Shown: positions 18,400-26,117 of the stretch, one piece after another | Layout of the letters: each line of letters opens with the position of its first letter | How positions within the stretch are numbered: position 1 is the first letter of the stretch | Source of the DNA: Chryseobacterium mulctrae | GTDB taxonomy: Bacteria; Bacteroidota; Bacteroidia; Flavobacteriales; Weeksellaceae | Length of the DNA stretch: 64,000 nucleotides | Direction of reading: 5' to 3' | Assembly: GCF_006175945.1 (NCBI RefSeq) | Contig: NZ_VAJL01000001.1 | Coordinates: 496,001 to 560,000, forward strand | Program-made: the position numbers and the translations under genes | The notes under the pieces: generated by a model | Seen by the model: only the letters and a program-made list of their open reading frames with translations | Database searches by the model: none | Told to the model about the DNA's origin: nothing

Positions 18400-18528
18400 T
18401 TACAGTTCATACAATACAAACTTTAGTCCATCCTTAGAGGTTTCACTGATGACCCTTCCTTCGGCCAAGGCCAATTCGTATTGAGATCGCATGGGCAGAT
18501 TTTTAAAATCGTAGTAAGAAATAGACAT
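18400..18528 (-). CDS. Tiny conserved-looking protein beside alkB
   Basis: 42 residues: starts MSISYYDFKNLP, then MRSQYELALAEGRVISE, ends KFVLYEL. It is 26 bases downstream of alkB on the same strand, so probably co-transcribed. Composition is that of a real soluble protein, with an amphipathic middle. Too short for normal ORF cutoffs. I do not know a named family; I place it with the small helper proteins of Bacteroidota mobile elements only tentatively. Confidence 0.5.
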   Translation of the reverse strand: MSISYYDFKNLPMRSQYELALAEGRVISETSKDGLKFVLYEL

Positions 18529-18554
18529 AACTAGTATTTTATTTTTTTTTGATA

Positions 18555-19166
18555 TTATAGTTCATTGATCAATCGGAAGGTCAAATTAATTCGTTCCTTC
18601 ATGGGTATTGTAGATTTAGCGATCCGGTGTTCCCAGTTTTCCTGAAGGTCACCCTTCATAATGAGCAGTGAACCGTTTGGGAGTGGTAGGCTGTATTTGC
18701 TCTGATGATGGTCTTTTTTTCTGAAATCAAAGTTTCTGGTCTGCCCAAGGCTAATGGACGCAATAACAGGACGCTTTCCATACCTGCTTTCCTTATCCCT
18801 GTGCCAGGCTACTGAATCATTGTTGTCCCGATAGAGATTTAATAGAACCCCATTGAACCTATAACCGAATTCTTTTTCAATTCTTTCTTTTAATGCCAGC
18901 AACTCCGAAGTCCAGGGATTGGTATCTGATGTATTATTATCAGCCGATTGGTAAGATTTTTTGTCATCACCATACCAGGCGGTCAGTCGTGGTGTTATGA
19001 CGGTCTTATCATACATCTTCTGAGTACGCTGTTCCCATGGTGCTGTTTGAAGCAGATGATCTTTTAACCGATCTGCCTCTTCAGTGCTCAGGAAATTTTC
19101 TTTGTATTCCAAAAGATCTTTTGGAAATTCGTAAAATTCTTCTGTGTCAAATAAACTTAGCTGCAT
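18555..19166 (-). CDS. alkB: AlkB-like 2-oxoglutarate/Fe(II) dioxygenase
   Basis: 203 residues. The Fe(II) ligands are readable: HRD (His122, Asp124) and His180 in WEHRI. The 2-oxoglutarate arginines are at Arg192 and Arg198 in ERINLTFR. The N-terminal DNA-binding lid is at about 40-85. AlkB enzymes directly reverse N-alkyl damage (1-methyladenine, 3-methylcytosine) in DNA. It is 21 bases downstream of the XRE/S24 regulator on the same strand and so belongs to the same damage-response cassette, probably under the same operators. Confidence 0.93.
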   Translation of the reverse strand: MQLSLFDTEEFYEFPKDLLEYKENFLSTEEADRLKDHLLQTAPWEQRTQKMYDKTVITPRLTAWYGDDKKSYQSADNNTSDTNPWTSELLALKERIEKEFGYRFNGVLLNLYRDNNDSVAWHRDKESRYGKRPVIASISLGQTRNFDFRKKDHHQSKYSLPLPNGSLLIMKGDLQENWEHRIAKSTIPMKERINLTFRLINEL

Positions 19167-19187
19167 CGGAATATTGATTGATAAAAA

Positions 19188-19961
19188 TTATTTAATGGAA
19201 GAGACTTTGTCATCCAGTTCTTTGATACTGGTTTTAAGTTCCTGCAACACGGTATTGATGTAGGTCTCGTTGGTCTTTCCAGGTTTATAATTTTCCGGAA
19301 GGATCCCACGCACATATTTCCATACCTCAAAAACATTTTCAAGAGGGATCTCGTAAGGCTCATAAAATGTATTATCGGCCGAGACGACAACCGACTTTTT
19401 CGTCTGCTTGACCAATGTCTTGTAAGTGATGCCTTCTGAAGTGACGAAAATATATTCCTTGCCGGGTTTCAGGTCGGTCAATTGTTCTATGTATTCGCCT
19501 ATAATATAGGAGCCGTCTGCAAAAGGAGGCATCGAATCACCATCCGCCAGAAAAGCCCTGTATTTTCCATTCTTCAAAAAGGGAAGTTTCATTCGGGAAA
19601 GCTTATCAATATAATCTGCATCGCTGAAACCTTTCAGATAACCCATCGATGCTTTCTGTGGTACAATCTCGATAAAATTCTCCCCCTCAGAATCTACGGT
19701 GATCGGCAATACCACCCTGTTCTCCGGTAGCTTCATCATATTGTCCACCGGGTATTTGCTGATATCCAAAGTCAGCAGCAGATCGATGCTCACATTGAAG
19801 AATTTGGAGATCCGGATCAGGATCTCGTAAGGTGCCTCTGAACGCCCGTCCTCGTATTTTGAATACCGCACTCTACTCATCCCTAGACTTTCTGCAAAGC
19901 TCTGTTGAGATAAATTTTTCTTATGCCTTAGAAGCCTGATGTTTTCTGAAAATATTGACAT
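19188..19961 (-). CDS. XRE-type HTH regulator with S24 (LexA-like) peptidase domain
   Basis: 257 residues from ATG at 19961. A longer reading from TTG at 19982 is unlikely because it would run through a TAnnTTTG box and an operator. The HTH covers about 5-60 (LRHKKNLSQQSFAESLGMSRVRYSKYE). The S24 domain has its catalytic Ser143 in DGDSM and Lys181 in TYKTL. The usual Ala-Gly autocleavage pair appears to be Met106-Gly107 (KASMGYL). The family are SOS-like repressors that self-cleave when RecA is activated. It is divergent from dinB-dnaE with two matching palindromes between, so it likely represses both itself and the polymerase genes. Confidence 0.92.
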   Translation of the reverse strand: MSIFSENIRLLRHKKNLSQQSFAESLGMSRVRYSKYEDGRSEAPYEILIRISKFFNVSIDLLLTLDISKYPVDNMMKLPENRVVLPITVDSEGENFIEIVPQKASMGYLKGFSDADYIDKLSRMKLPFLKNGKYRAFLADGDSMPPFADGSYIIGEYIEQLTDLKPGKEYIFVTSEGITYKTLVKQTKKSVVVSADNTFYEPYEIPLENVFEVWKYVRGILPENYKPGKTNETYINTVLQELKTSIKELDDKVSSIK

Positions 19962-19962
19962 T

Positions 19963-19977
19963 GATACAATTTGTATC
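19963..19977. promoter_or_regulatory. Operator palindrome 2 (S24 regulator site)
   Basis: GATACAA-T-TTGTATC, a perfect 7-bp palindrome with one central base. It abuts the regulator start codon and covers the predicted transcription start of the regulator. The core GATACA/TGTATC is shared with the site at 19995-20011; centres are 33 bases apart, about three helical turns. Confidence 0.75.
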
Positions 19978-19979
19978 TG

Positions 19980-19987
19980 CAAATATA
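19980..19987 (-). promoter_or_regulatory. -7 box of the XRE/S24 regulator
   Basis: TATATTTG on the minus strand, placing the transcription start near 19976, inside operator 2. The leader would be about 15 bases. Confidence 0.55.
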
Positions 19988-19994
19988 ATAAAAA

Positions 19995-20011
19995 AGATAC
20001 ATAATGTATCT
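19995..20011. promoter_or_regulatory. Operator palindrome 1 (S24 regulator site)
   Basis: AGATACAT-A-ATGTATCT, a perfect 8-bp palindrome with one central base, ending 11 bases before the dinB ATG and lying over the -19 to -35 region of the divergent regulator promoter. Position and symmetry fit a dimeric repressor controlling both directions. A TAATTTTG box (20011-20018) overlaps its edge. Confidence 0.78.
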
Positions 20012-20022
20012 AATTTTGTCAA

Positions 20023-21165
20023 ATGGAAAGAGCAATTGCACATATGGACCTTGACACCTTTTTTGTCTCCTGTGAGCGGCTGAAAAACTCTGTATTGGAG
20101 AAACAGCCTGTGATCATCGGAGGTGGGGATCGTGGTGTGGTGGCATCCTGCTCCTACGAAGCAAGGTATTTCGGGGTTCGTTCGGCAATGCCCATTAAGA
20201 TGGCTTTGAGGTTATGTCCTAAAGCAAAAGTGATCAAGGGCGATATGGAACACTATTCAAATATGTCGCATCTGGTGACAGAGGTCATTCAGGAAAAAGT
20301 ACCGGTGTTGGAGAAGGCCAGTATCGATGAATTTTATCTTGACCTTTCAGGAATGGACAAGTTCTTCGGCTGCTTTCAGTGGACCAATGAGATCGTCGAC
20401 GCCGTAACAAAAAATACCGGTTTGCCGATCAGTTTTGCTTTATCTACGAATAAGACGGTCTCCAAGATCGGAACCGGAGAATCCAAACCCACCGGAAGAT
20501 TTGAAGTGAAAGAGGCCAATATCCAAAATTTTTTAAATCCGCTGTCCATCAAAAAGATTCCGATGGTCGGACCTGAAACATTCAACCTGTTTTCACGACT
20601 GGGTGTCAAGACCATAAAGACCCTTTCTGAAATGCCCATTGACGTACTACAAGAACTGGTCGGAAAGAATGGAATGGTACTTTGGAAGAAAGCCCATGGC
20701 ATCGATGAAACCCCTGTAATCCCCTACTCTGAAAGAAAGTCGATCTCCACGGAGGATACATTTGCTCAGGATACGATCGATATACTGAAGATCAGAAGCA
20801 TTCTATCGGGTATGGTGGAAAAACTGGCTTATCAGCTGAGGCAGGAAAAGTGGCTGACCTCAACCGTTTCCGTGAAGATCAGATATTCCAATTTCGATAC
20901 GGAGACCAAACAATGCAGGATACCCTATACTTCTGCGGACCATACCCTTCTCAGATATGTCCTTGAATTGTTCAAGAAGGTCTATACCAGAAGAATGAGG
21001 ATCCGATTGATCGGTGTCAGATTTACCGGGCTGGTGCATGGGCTTCATCAAATGGATCTTTTCGAAGACACGGAAGAAATGATCTCCCTGTATCAGACAA
21101 TGGATCATATCAAGAACAGGTTTGGAAGCTCAAGTGTAGGAAGGGCATCGGGGTTTTTAAAATAA
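20023..21165 (+). CDS. dinB: Y-family DNA polymerase IV
   Basis: 380 residues. The N-terminal catalytic motif is AHMDLDTFF (Asp9), the second acidic pair is SIDEFYLDL (Asp102, Glu103), and the helix-hairpin-helix thumb is near 180-215. The little-finger domain is at about 240-345. A beta-clamp-binding motif QMDLF is visible at 343-347. The enzyme copies damaged templates with low fidelity. It is followed by a DnaE-type polymerase after 10 bases and preceded by the S24 regulator's operators, so it is part of an SOS-like mutagenesis cassette. Confidence 0.95.
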   Translation: MERAIAHMDLDTFFVSCERLKNSVLEKQPVIIGGGDRGVVASCSYEARYFGVRSAMPIKMALRLCPKAKVIKGDMEHYSNMSHLVTEVIQEKVPVLEKASIDEFYLDLSGMDKFFGCFQWTNEIVDAVTKNTGLPISFALSTNKTVSKIGTGESKPTGRFEVKEANIQNFLNPLSIKKIPMVGPETFNLFSRLGVKTIKTLSEMPIDVLQELVGKNGMVLWKKAHGIDETPVIPYSERKSISTEDTFAQDTIDILKIRSILSGMVEKLAYQLRQEKWLTSTVSVKIRYSNFDTETKQCRIPYTSADHTLLRYVLELFKKVYTRRMRIRLIGVRFTGLVHGLHQMDLFEDTEEMISLYQTMDHIKNRFGSSSVGRASGFLK

Positions 21166-21175
21166 ATTTTTATTT

Positions 21176-24100
21176 ATGTTTCTTAATTGCCATACTTATC
21201 ACAGTTTACGTTATGGAACCATCTCTGTTGAAGACCTGGTTCAGCTGGCTGTTGATTATCAACTAAAAGTGTTGGCATTGACGGATATCAATACCGTGAC
21301 CGGTATCTATCAGTTTTACAAACTTTGTCAGGAAAAAGGAATCAAACCGATTGTCGGGATGGATATCAGGGTTGAAAATGAACAATACTACATCTGTCTT
21401 GCCAAAAACCCAAAAGGCATCGCAGAGGTCAACAGGCTTTTAACCAATTACAATTATGAAGGAATCGAGATCGCTAAAGCTAATCCAGAACTGAAAGATA
21501 GTTTTGTAATCTATCCCTTAACAAATATTCCTGAAAAACTGCTGGAACATGAATTTATCGGGATCAGGCAGGATGAGCTCAATCGGTTGTTCGATCCTGA
21601 ATTGAAAGCTTTAACCCATAAAATGGTTATCCTCCATCCGGTAACCTTTAAGACGGATGAAGAATATGAATTGCATAAGGTTCTGAGGGCAATAGCAGGC
21701 AACACTTTATTCACTAAACTCACAGAGGATGATTATTGTAAAAGCAATGAGAACTTTATCGGTAAAAGAGGACTGTTAGAGAAGTATTCCCAATATCCGG
21801 AGATCATTGAAAACACAAAATATATTGTTGATGAATGCAGTTTTGACTTTGACTTTAAAACACCCAAAAACAAAAAATATTATACCGAAAATAAGGAAAA
21901 TGATTTTAAATTATTGAAAAAACTGGCTTATGAGGGCCTAGACAAAAGATATCCTGATGATAACGTACAGGCAAAGGCAAGAGTGGATAAAGAACTGGCA
22001 GTGATCGATCAACTTAATTTCTGTGGCTATTTTTTGATCACCTGGGATATTGTCCAGTACAGCAACCGGATGGACTTTATGCATGTTGGTCGTGGCAGCG
22101 GTGCCAATTCCATTGTGAGCTACTGCATCGGGATCACGGACATATGCCCATTGGAACTTGACCTTTATTTTGAAAGGTTTTTAAATCTTAACAGGAAGAC
22201 ACCTCCGGACTTTGATCTGGATTGGAGTTGGAAGAATAGGGATACTATTTTGGAATATATCTTTAAAAAATATGGAAAAAACCATGTAGCCTTTTGCGGG
22301 ACCAATGTTGAATTTAAAAGCAGATCGAGATTCAGGGAATTGGGGAAAGTTTTCGGGCTGCCCAAAGAAGAACTGGATTTACTTTCCAAAAAACCAAAAG
22401 ACCAGCACGATCAGAATTCCATCGTTCAGGAAATTTATAAATATGAAAAACTATTGGTCGGCTTTCCCAATCAGAGAAGCATGCATTCCTGCGGCATCCT
22501 TATATCCGAGGATCCGATCACCAATTACTCTGCTTTGGAGTTTCCTCCAAAGGAATTCCCTATCGTGCAGTTCGATATGCATACGGCTGAAGATATCGGA
22601 CTGGAAAAGTTTGACATTCTGTCTCAGAGAGGATTGGGAACCATCAAAGATACGGTCAAACTGATCGAAGAAAAAAGAGGGATTATTGTTGACATTGAAG
22701 ATACAAGGATTTCCAAAGGTGAGACCAAGTGCAATGAATTCCTGAGCATTGGAAAGACCATCGGATGCTTTTACATAGAATCCCCAGCGATGCGGGGTTT
22801 ATTGAGAAGACTGAAATGTGATAATTATAAAGTCCTGGTAGCCGCCTCATCTATCATCCGACCCGGTGTAGCACAGAGTGGTATGATGCGGGAATATATA
22901 TTCCGGCATAACCATCCTGATCAATTTGAATATTTTCACGAGGTCTTTGAAAAAGAATTGGGTGAAACCTATGGTATTATGGTGTATCAGGAGGACGTGA
23001 TAAAAATCGCACTTCATTTTGGGGGTGTTTCTGCGGAAAATGGGGATGTACTAAGAAGAGCCATGAGCGGCAAGGGCCGTTCATTATCCGCCCTGCAAAA
23101 ATTAAAAGATGATTTTTTTGAATCGTGCAAGAAAAAGGGTCATCCTGAAAAATTGTCCCAAGAAGTGTATCGCCAGATCGAATCCTTTGCAGGATACTCA
23201 TTCTGTAAAGCCCACTCGGCTTCCTATGCGGTGGAAAGTTATCAGAGTCTTTATCTGAAAGCCTACTACCCTATTGAATTTATGGTTTCTGCCATCAACA
23301 ACGGCGGTGGATTTTATAGAACGGAAGTTTATGTGCACGAAGCTAAAATGGCAGGAGCGACCATTCATAATCCTTGTGTCAACCTCAGTGAATTCCAGAC
23401 GACGGTCTATGGAACAGAAGTATACCTAGGCCTGATGCACATCGAAAAATTAGAGGCTACGGTCAAGCAGTTCATTCCTGAAGAAAGAAAAAACAATCGA
23501 GACTATAAGTCGCTTGAAGATTTTGTGAAAAGAGTTTCTATAGGCATCGAAACATTACAGACTCTTATTTTCATCGGAGCTTTCAGATTCACAGGAAAAC
23601 AAAAACATGAACTGCTGATCGAGGCCAGATTCCTGTTCTCTAAAGGTCAGTACAGAACTAAAATTATTTCTTTATTTGACGAGCCTCAAAAGGATTATAT
23701 GTTACCGGTTATTCAGAGAGACCGGTTTGAAGATGCTTTTGATGAAATTGAGATATTGGGCTTTCCCGTCTCCTTTTCTATATTTGATCTGCTGAAAACA
23801 AGATACAGGGGTCACGTTTTAGTAAAGGATCTTTTAAAATATCATAAAAGACAAGTCAAGATGCTGGCGTATCTGATATCAAGAAAGCATGTGCCTATCA
23901 AAAAGAAAGATCATCCCGGCAAGAAAGACGACATGTACTTCGGGACCTGGATCGATGCTGATGGTCAGTATTTTGACACAGCTCATTTTCCGGATAGTCT
24001 TAGAAAATTTCCTTTCAAAGAAGGGGGAATTTATTTGTTGCTCGGAACGGTTGAGGTCGATTACCATTTTCCTACGGTCACCATTACCAAGATGGCAAAG

Positions 24101-24250
24101 ATGCCGATCATTGCCGACCCCCGATATTCCATGGATGAGGAAAAATCTCAGGCAATTGAAAGGAGCCTTAGGGAAGACGTGAGTATGACCTCCCGTAAAC
24201 CTTATCCGCAGGAATTCGAGATAGGATTGCCGAGAACCAAGATGAACTGA
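21176..24250 (+). CDS. dnaE: DNA polymerase III alpha subunit, DnaE2-like
   Basis: 1024 residues. PHP domain at the N-terminus (CHTYHSLRYGTIS, ALTDINTV). The palm has GRGSGANSIVSY and the catalytic aspartates in PPDFDLDWSW near residue 345, then ASSIIRPGVAQSGMM. HhH region at about 790-850 and a C-terminal OB-like part. At about 1020 residues it is shorter than the replicative DnaE (about 1160-1500 in this phylum) and close to the error-prone DnaE2 type. Tandem with dinB (10-base gap) under S24 control, it resembles an ImuB-DnaE2 mutasome, which performs translesion synthesis. Confidence 0.92.
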   Translation: MFLNCHTYHSLRYGTISVEDLVQLAVDYQLKVLALTDINTVTGIYQFYKLCQEKGIKPIVGMDIRVENEQYYICLAKNPKGIAEVNRLLTNYNYEGIEIAKANPELKDSFVIYPLTNIPEKLLEHEFIGIRQDELNRLFDPELKALTHKMVILHPVTFKTDEEYELHKVLRAIAGNTLFTKLTEDDYCKSNENFIGKRGLLEKYSQYPEIIENTKYIVDECSFDFDFKTPKNKKYYTENKENDFKLLKKLAYEGLDKRYPDDNVQAKARVDKELAVIDQLNFCGYFLITWDIVQYSNRMDFMHVGRGSGANSIVSYCIGITDICPLELDLYFERFLNLNRKTPPDFDLDWSWKNRDTILEYIFKKYGKNHVAFCGTNVEFKSRSRFRELGKVFGLPKEELDLLSKKPKDQHDQNSIVQEIYKYEKLLVGFPNQRSMHSCGILISEDPITNYSALEFPPKEFPIVQFDMHTAEDIGLEKFDILSQRGLGTIKDTVKLIEEKRGIIVDIEDTRISKGETKCNEFLSIGKTIGCFYIESPAMRGLLRRLKCDNYKVLVAASSIIRPGVAQSGMMREYIFRHNHPDQFEYFHEVFEKELGETYGIMVYQEDVIKIALHFGGVSAENGDVLRRAMSGKGRSLSALQKLKDDFFESCKKKGHPEKLSQEVYRQIESFAGYSFCKAHSASYAVESYQSLYLKAYYPIEFMVSAINNGGGFYRTEVYVHEAKMAGATIHNPCVNLSEFQTTVYGTEVYLGLMHIEKLEATVKQFIPEERKNNRDYKSLEDFVKRVSIGIETLQTLIFIGAFRFTGKQKHELLIEARFLFSKGQYRTKIISLFDEPQKDYMLPVIQRDRFEDAFDEIEILGFPVSFSIFDLLKTRYRGHVLVKDLLKYHKRQVKMLAYLISRKHVPIKKKDHPGKKDDMYFGTWIDADGQYFDTAHFPDSLRKFPFKEGGIYLLLGTVEVDYHFPTVTITKMAKMPIIADPRYSMDEEKSQAIERSLREDVSMTSRKPYPQEFEIGLPRTKMN

Positions 24251-24309
24251 TCCTTTATACCCATTTACTTCAAGTGATTAATATCAGTTCATTACTAATT
24301 TTCAAATTG

Positions 24310-24317
24310 TATATTTG
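24310..24317 (+). promoter_or_regulatory. -7 box in front of the broken CNGKC gene
   Basis: TATATTTG, 13 bases before the TTG that begins the N-terminal remnant at 24331. The promoter appears intact although the gene is not. Confidence 0.4.
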
Positions 24318-24330
24318 CGAAGATTAGATT

Positions 24331-24655
24331 TTGAAATATCTTATTTCCATATTTATTATTTTCACGATTGCAATACGACCGATATTGCCGTTGGTTAATT
24401 AAAGCAAAGCCGGAAATAATGTGTAATGGTAAATGTTATGTTTCCAAACAACTTGCAAGATCCAATCAGGAACAGTCGACCCAAAACTCTCAAAAGATTA
24501 CTGCTCCGACAATCGATGTCTTCCTGACGACAGAAGAATTTAAATTTTTTGTCTCAGACATTAGTTTCGCTCATTCTCATTCTATCAGTACGTTCTGTAC
24601 CGATTTTTACAACTCCATACTTTATACAAACATATTTCATCCGCCCCTGGCTTAA
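24331..24655 (+). pseudogene. Remnant of a CNGKC-motif membrane protein
   Basis: The frame from TTG at 24331 encodes a hydrophobic start (KYLISIFIIFTIAIRPILPLVN) and then hits TAA after 23 residues. The next frame resumes at KPEIMCNGKCYVSKQLAR and runs to 24655. From memory, relatives in Bacteroidota have about 15-20 residues between these parts (ending in an LCENR-like run), so an internal deletion with a frame change has broken the gene. The family has one N-terminal helix and a Cys-x3-Cys motif and usually sits near metal-related genes, as here. Confidence 0.65.
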
Positions 24656-24704
24656 TTGATACTTCCTCTTAAGAAGATAAAACCTATTAATTAGTCATCA
24701 AGCA

Positions 24705-24971
24705 ATGAAATTAAAATCAACAGCAGCATCCTTTTTTGTGATGTTTGCAAGTCTTGTGTATGCACAGCAGACTGGTAGAGACCAGAAGCAAATCTCAAAA
24801 AAAGCGGATCTCCGAAAAGTAAAGGTTATCAATACTTATGATCCGGTATGCAAAATGAAAAGCGAGGATCAGATTTCCGATACGGCGCTTTACAGGAAAA
24901 GGATCTACGGATTCTGCAGCTCGCATTGCAAAGACAGGTTCAAACAAAATCCGGAAAAATATTTAAAATAG
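24705..24971 (+). CDS. Exported YHS-domain protein
   Basis: 88 residues: a signal peptide to about residue 20 (SLVYAQQ), then a YHS domain with DPVCKM, an expected Tyr in ALYRKRIYGF, and CSSHCKDRFKQNPEKYL. YHS domains bind metal, often copper, through the paired cysteines; exported single-domain forms occur with copper and heavy-metal genes. It lies between the broken CNGKC gene and mbnP, consistent with a periplasmic metal role. Confidence 0.83.
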   Translation: MKLKSTAASFFVMFASLVYAQQTGRDQKQISKKADLRKVKVINTYDPVCKMKSEDQISDTALYRKRIYGFCSSHCKDRFKQNPEKYLK

Positions 24972-25313
24972 CGTTTTCTTTTTAAACAAAGGAAATGATA
25001 TTTCTATGGGAAAGATCTTACCTGTTTCTGGAGAAGAGATAGTTCTTGTAATGTTATGACAGAAAATTATTATATCAAACTGTCTTTTATTTTGTCTGAA
25101 GCTTTTACAGGAAAAATGCAACTTGTTTTTCCAGATTAGTAACAGCCTTTTTCCAAGATCTTTTTGTCAAGCCATATCTTTTCCTAAAAAACTGAGGATG
25201 GACGGTCACATCATGTGTTTCCAAAAAGTCCGATGCACCGCTCCCCTCTTTATCACAATAAATAATTTAAAATCTTAATCTATAAAACAAAGAAAATTTA
25301 CAAATTCTTATCA
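24972..25313. other. Intergenic stretch with a possible gene remnant on the minus strand
   Basis: 342 bases with no intact gene. On the minus strand a frame is open from 25266 to a stop at 25105 (about 53 codons) and reads like protein (SDFLETHDVTVHPQFF, then KRYGLTKRSWKKAV), but it has no ATG start and is bounded by stops. It may be the tail of a deleted gene. Otherwise the stretch is AT-rich and holds nothing I can name. Confidence 0.3.
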
Positions 25314-26117
25314 ATGGCCTTTTTTGTAATGACCTTACTGACTGTTTCATCTTGTAGAAACAATGATGATGACGAAGTTCAGGACTCAACGCCTGGAAAA
25401 CTACAGGTAAAGTTCGAAAATGGGTTCAACAATCTGGGTGGCATTGTTATTAATCAGACGACACAGACCTCTTCAAACGGACAAAAACACCAGTTTTCTA
25501 CACTTAAATACGTGATCAGCAACATCGTATTGATCGATGAGAACGGCGGTGAGTTCAAATACAACTACAACAATCCTGACAAATTGGCATTTATCATCGA
25601 TCAGGCCGAGGCACTTGCAGGGATCAACTACATCAACCTTACCGAAATTCCAAAGAACAATTACAAAAAAATCAGAATTGGATTGGGCATCAGTCAAAAC
25701 GCTTATCTGATCGGACAGGACGGACAGGGAATTTTCTGGCAAAAAGCCAAGACAGCTGGTATGGCGTGGTCTTGAGCTGCAGGCTATATCTTTACGAAGT
25801 TGGAAGGTAAATACGGATCTTTAAAAGCTGATACGGAATTTATGAACCACTGTGGAAATATGGGTGATACAACGGCCAATGGGACTGCTGACCTTTACAG
25901 GGAGGTGACCTTGGATCTTCCGACCACTGCAAGAGTAAGCAAGGACATTACGCCTTCGATCCATATCCTTGCTGACTTAAATCAATATTTAAGCGGACAG
26001 ACAGCATTGACTTTAGATAATACCAATAATATGGCGATGGGTTCTAACCAGCATTTGGTTAATGTAACCAACAACCTGACAAAAATGTTTAAAGTAGACC
26101 ACGTTCACAATGATTAA
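25314..26117 (+). pseudogene. mbnP: MbnP-family copper-binding lipoprotein gene interrupted by an in-frame TGA
   Basis: A single frame from ATG at 25314 to 26117 (267 codons) is interrupted only by TGA at 25773-25775. Before it the protein reads AKTAGMAWS and after it AAGYIFTKLEGKYG; family members have Trp at this place (WSW-x-x-GY), so this is a TGG to TGA change. A lipobox lies at SSC in the leader. Upstream codons (KKIYKFLS) look like a lost longer N-terminus, so the original start may be gone too. MbnP proteins bind copper after their MauG-like partner (the next gene, overlapping by 8 bases) oxidises a Trp to kynurenine. A sequencing error cannot be excluded. Confidence 0.8.

Noticed and set aside
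19962..19982. TTG start extending the S24 regulator by seven residues
   Set aside because: It would lie in the operator and -7 box; the ATG at 19961 gives a normal HTH start.
25773..25775. TGA as a selenocysteine or recoded codon in mbnP
   Set aside because: Relatives have Trp there and no SECIS-like structure is seen; plain nonsense or sequence error is simpler.
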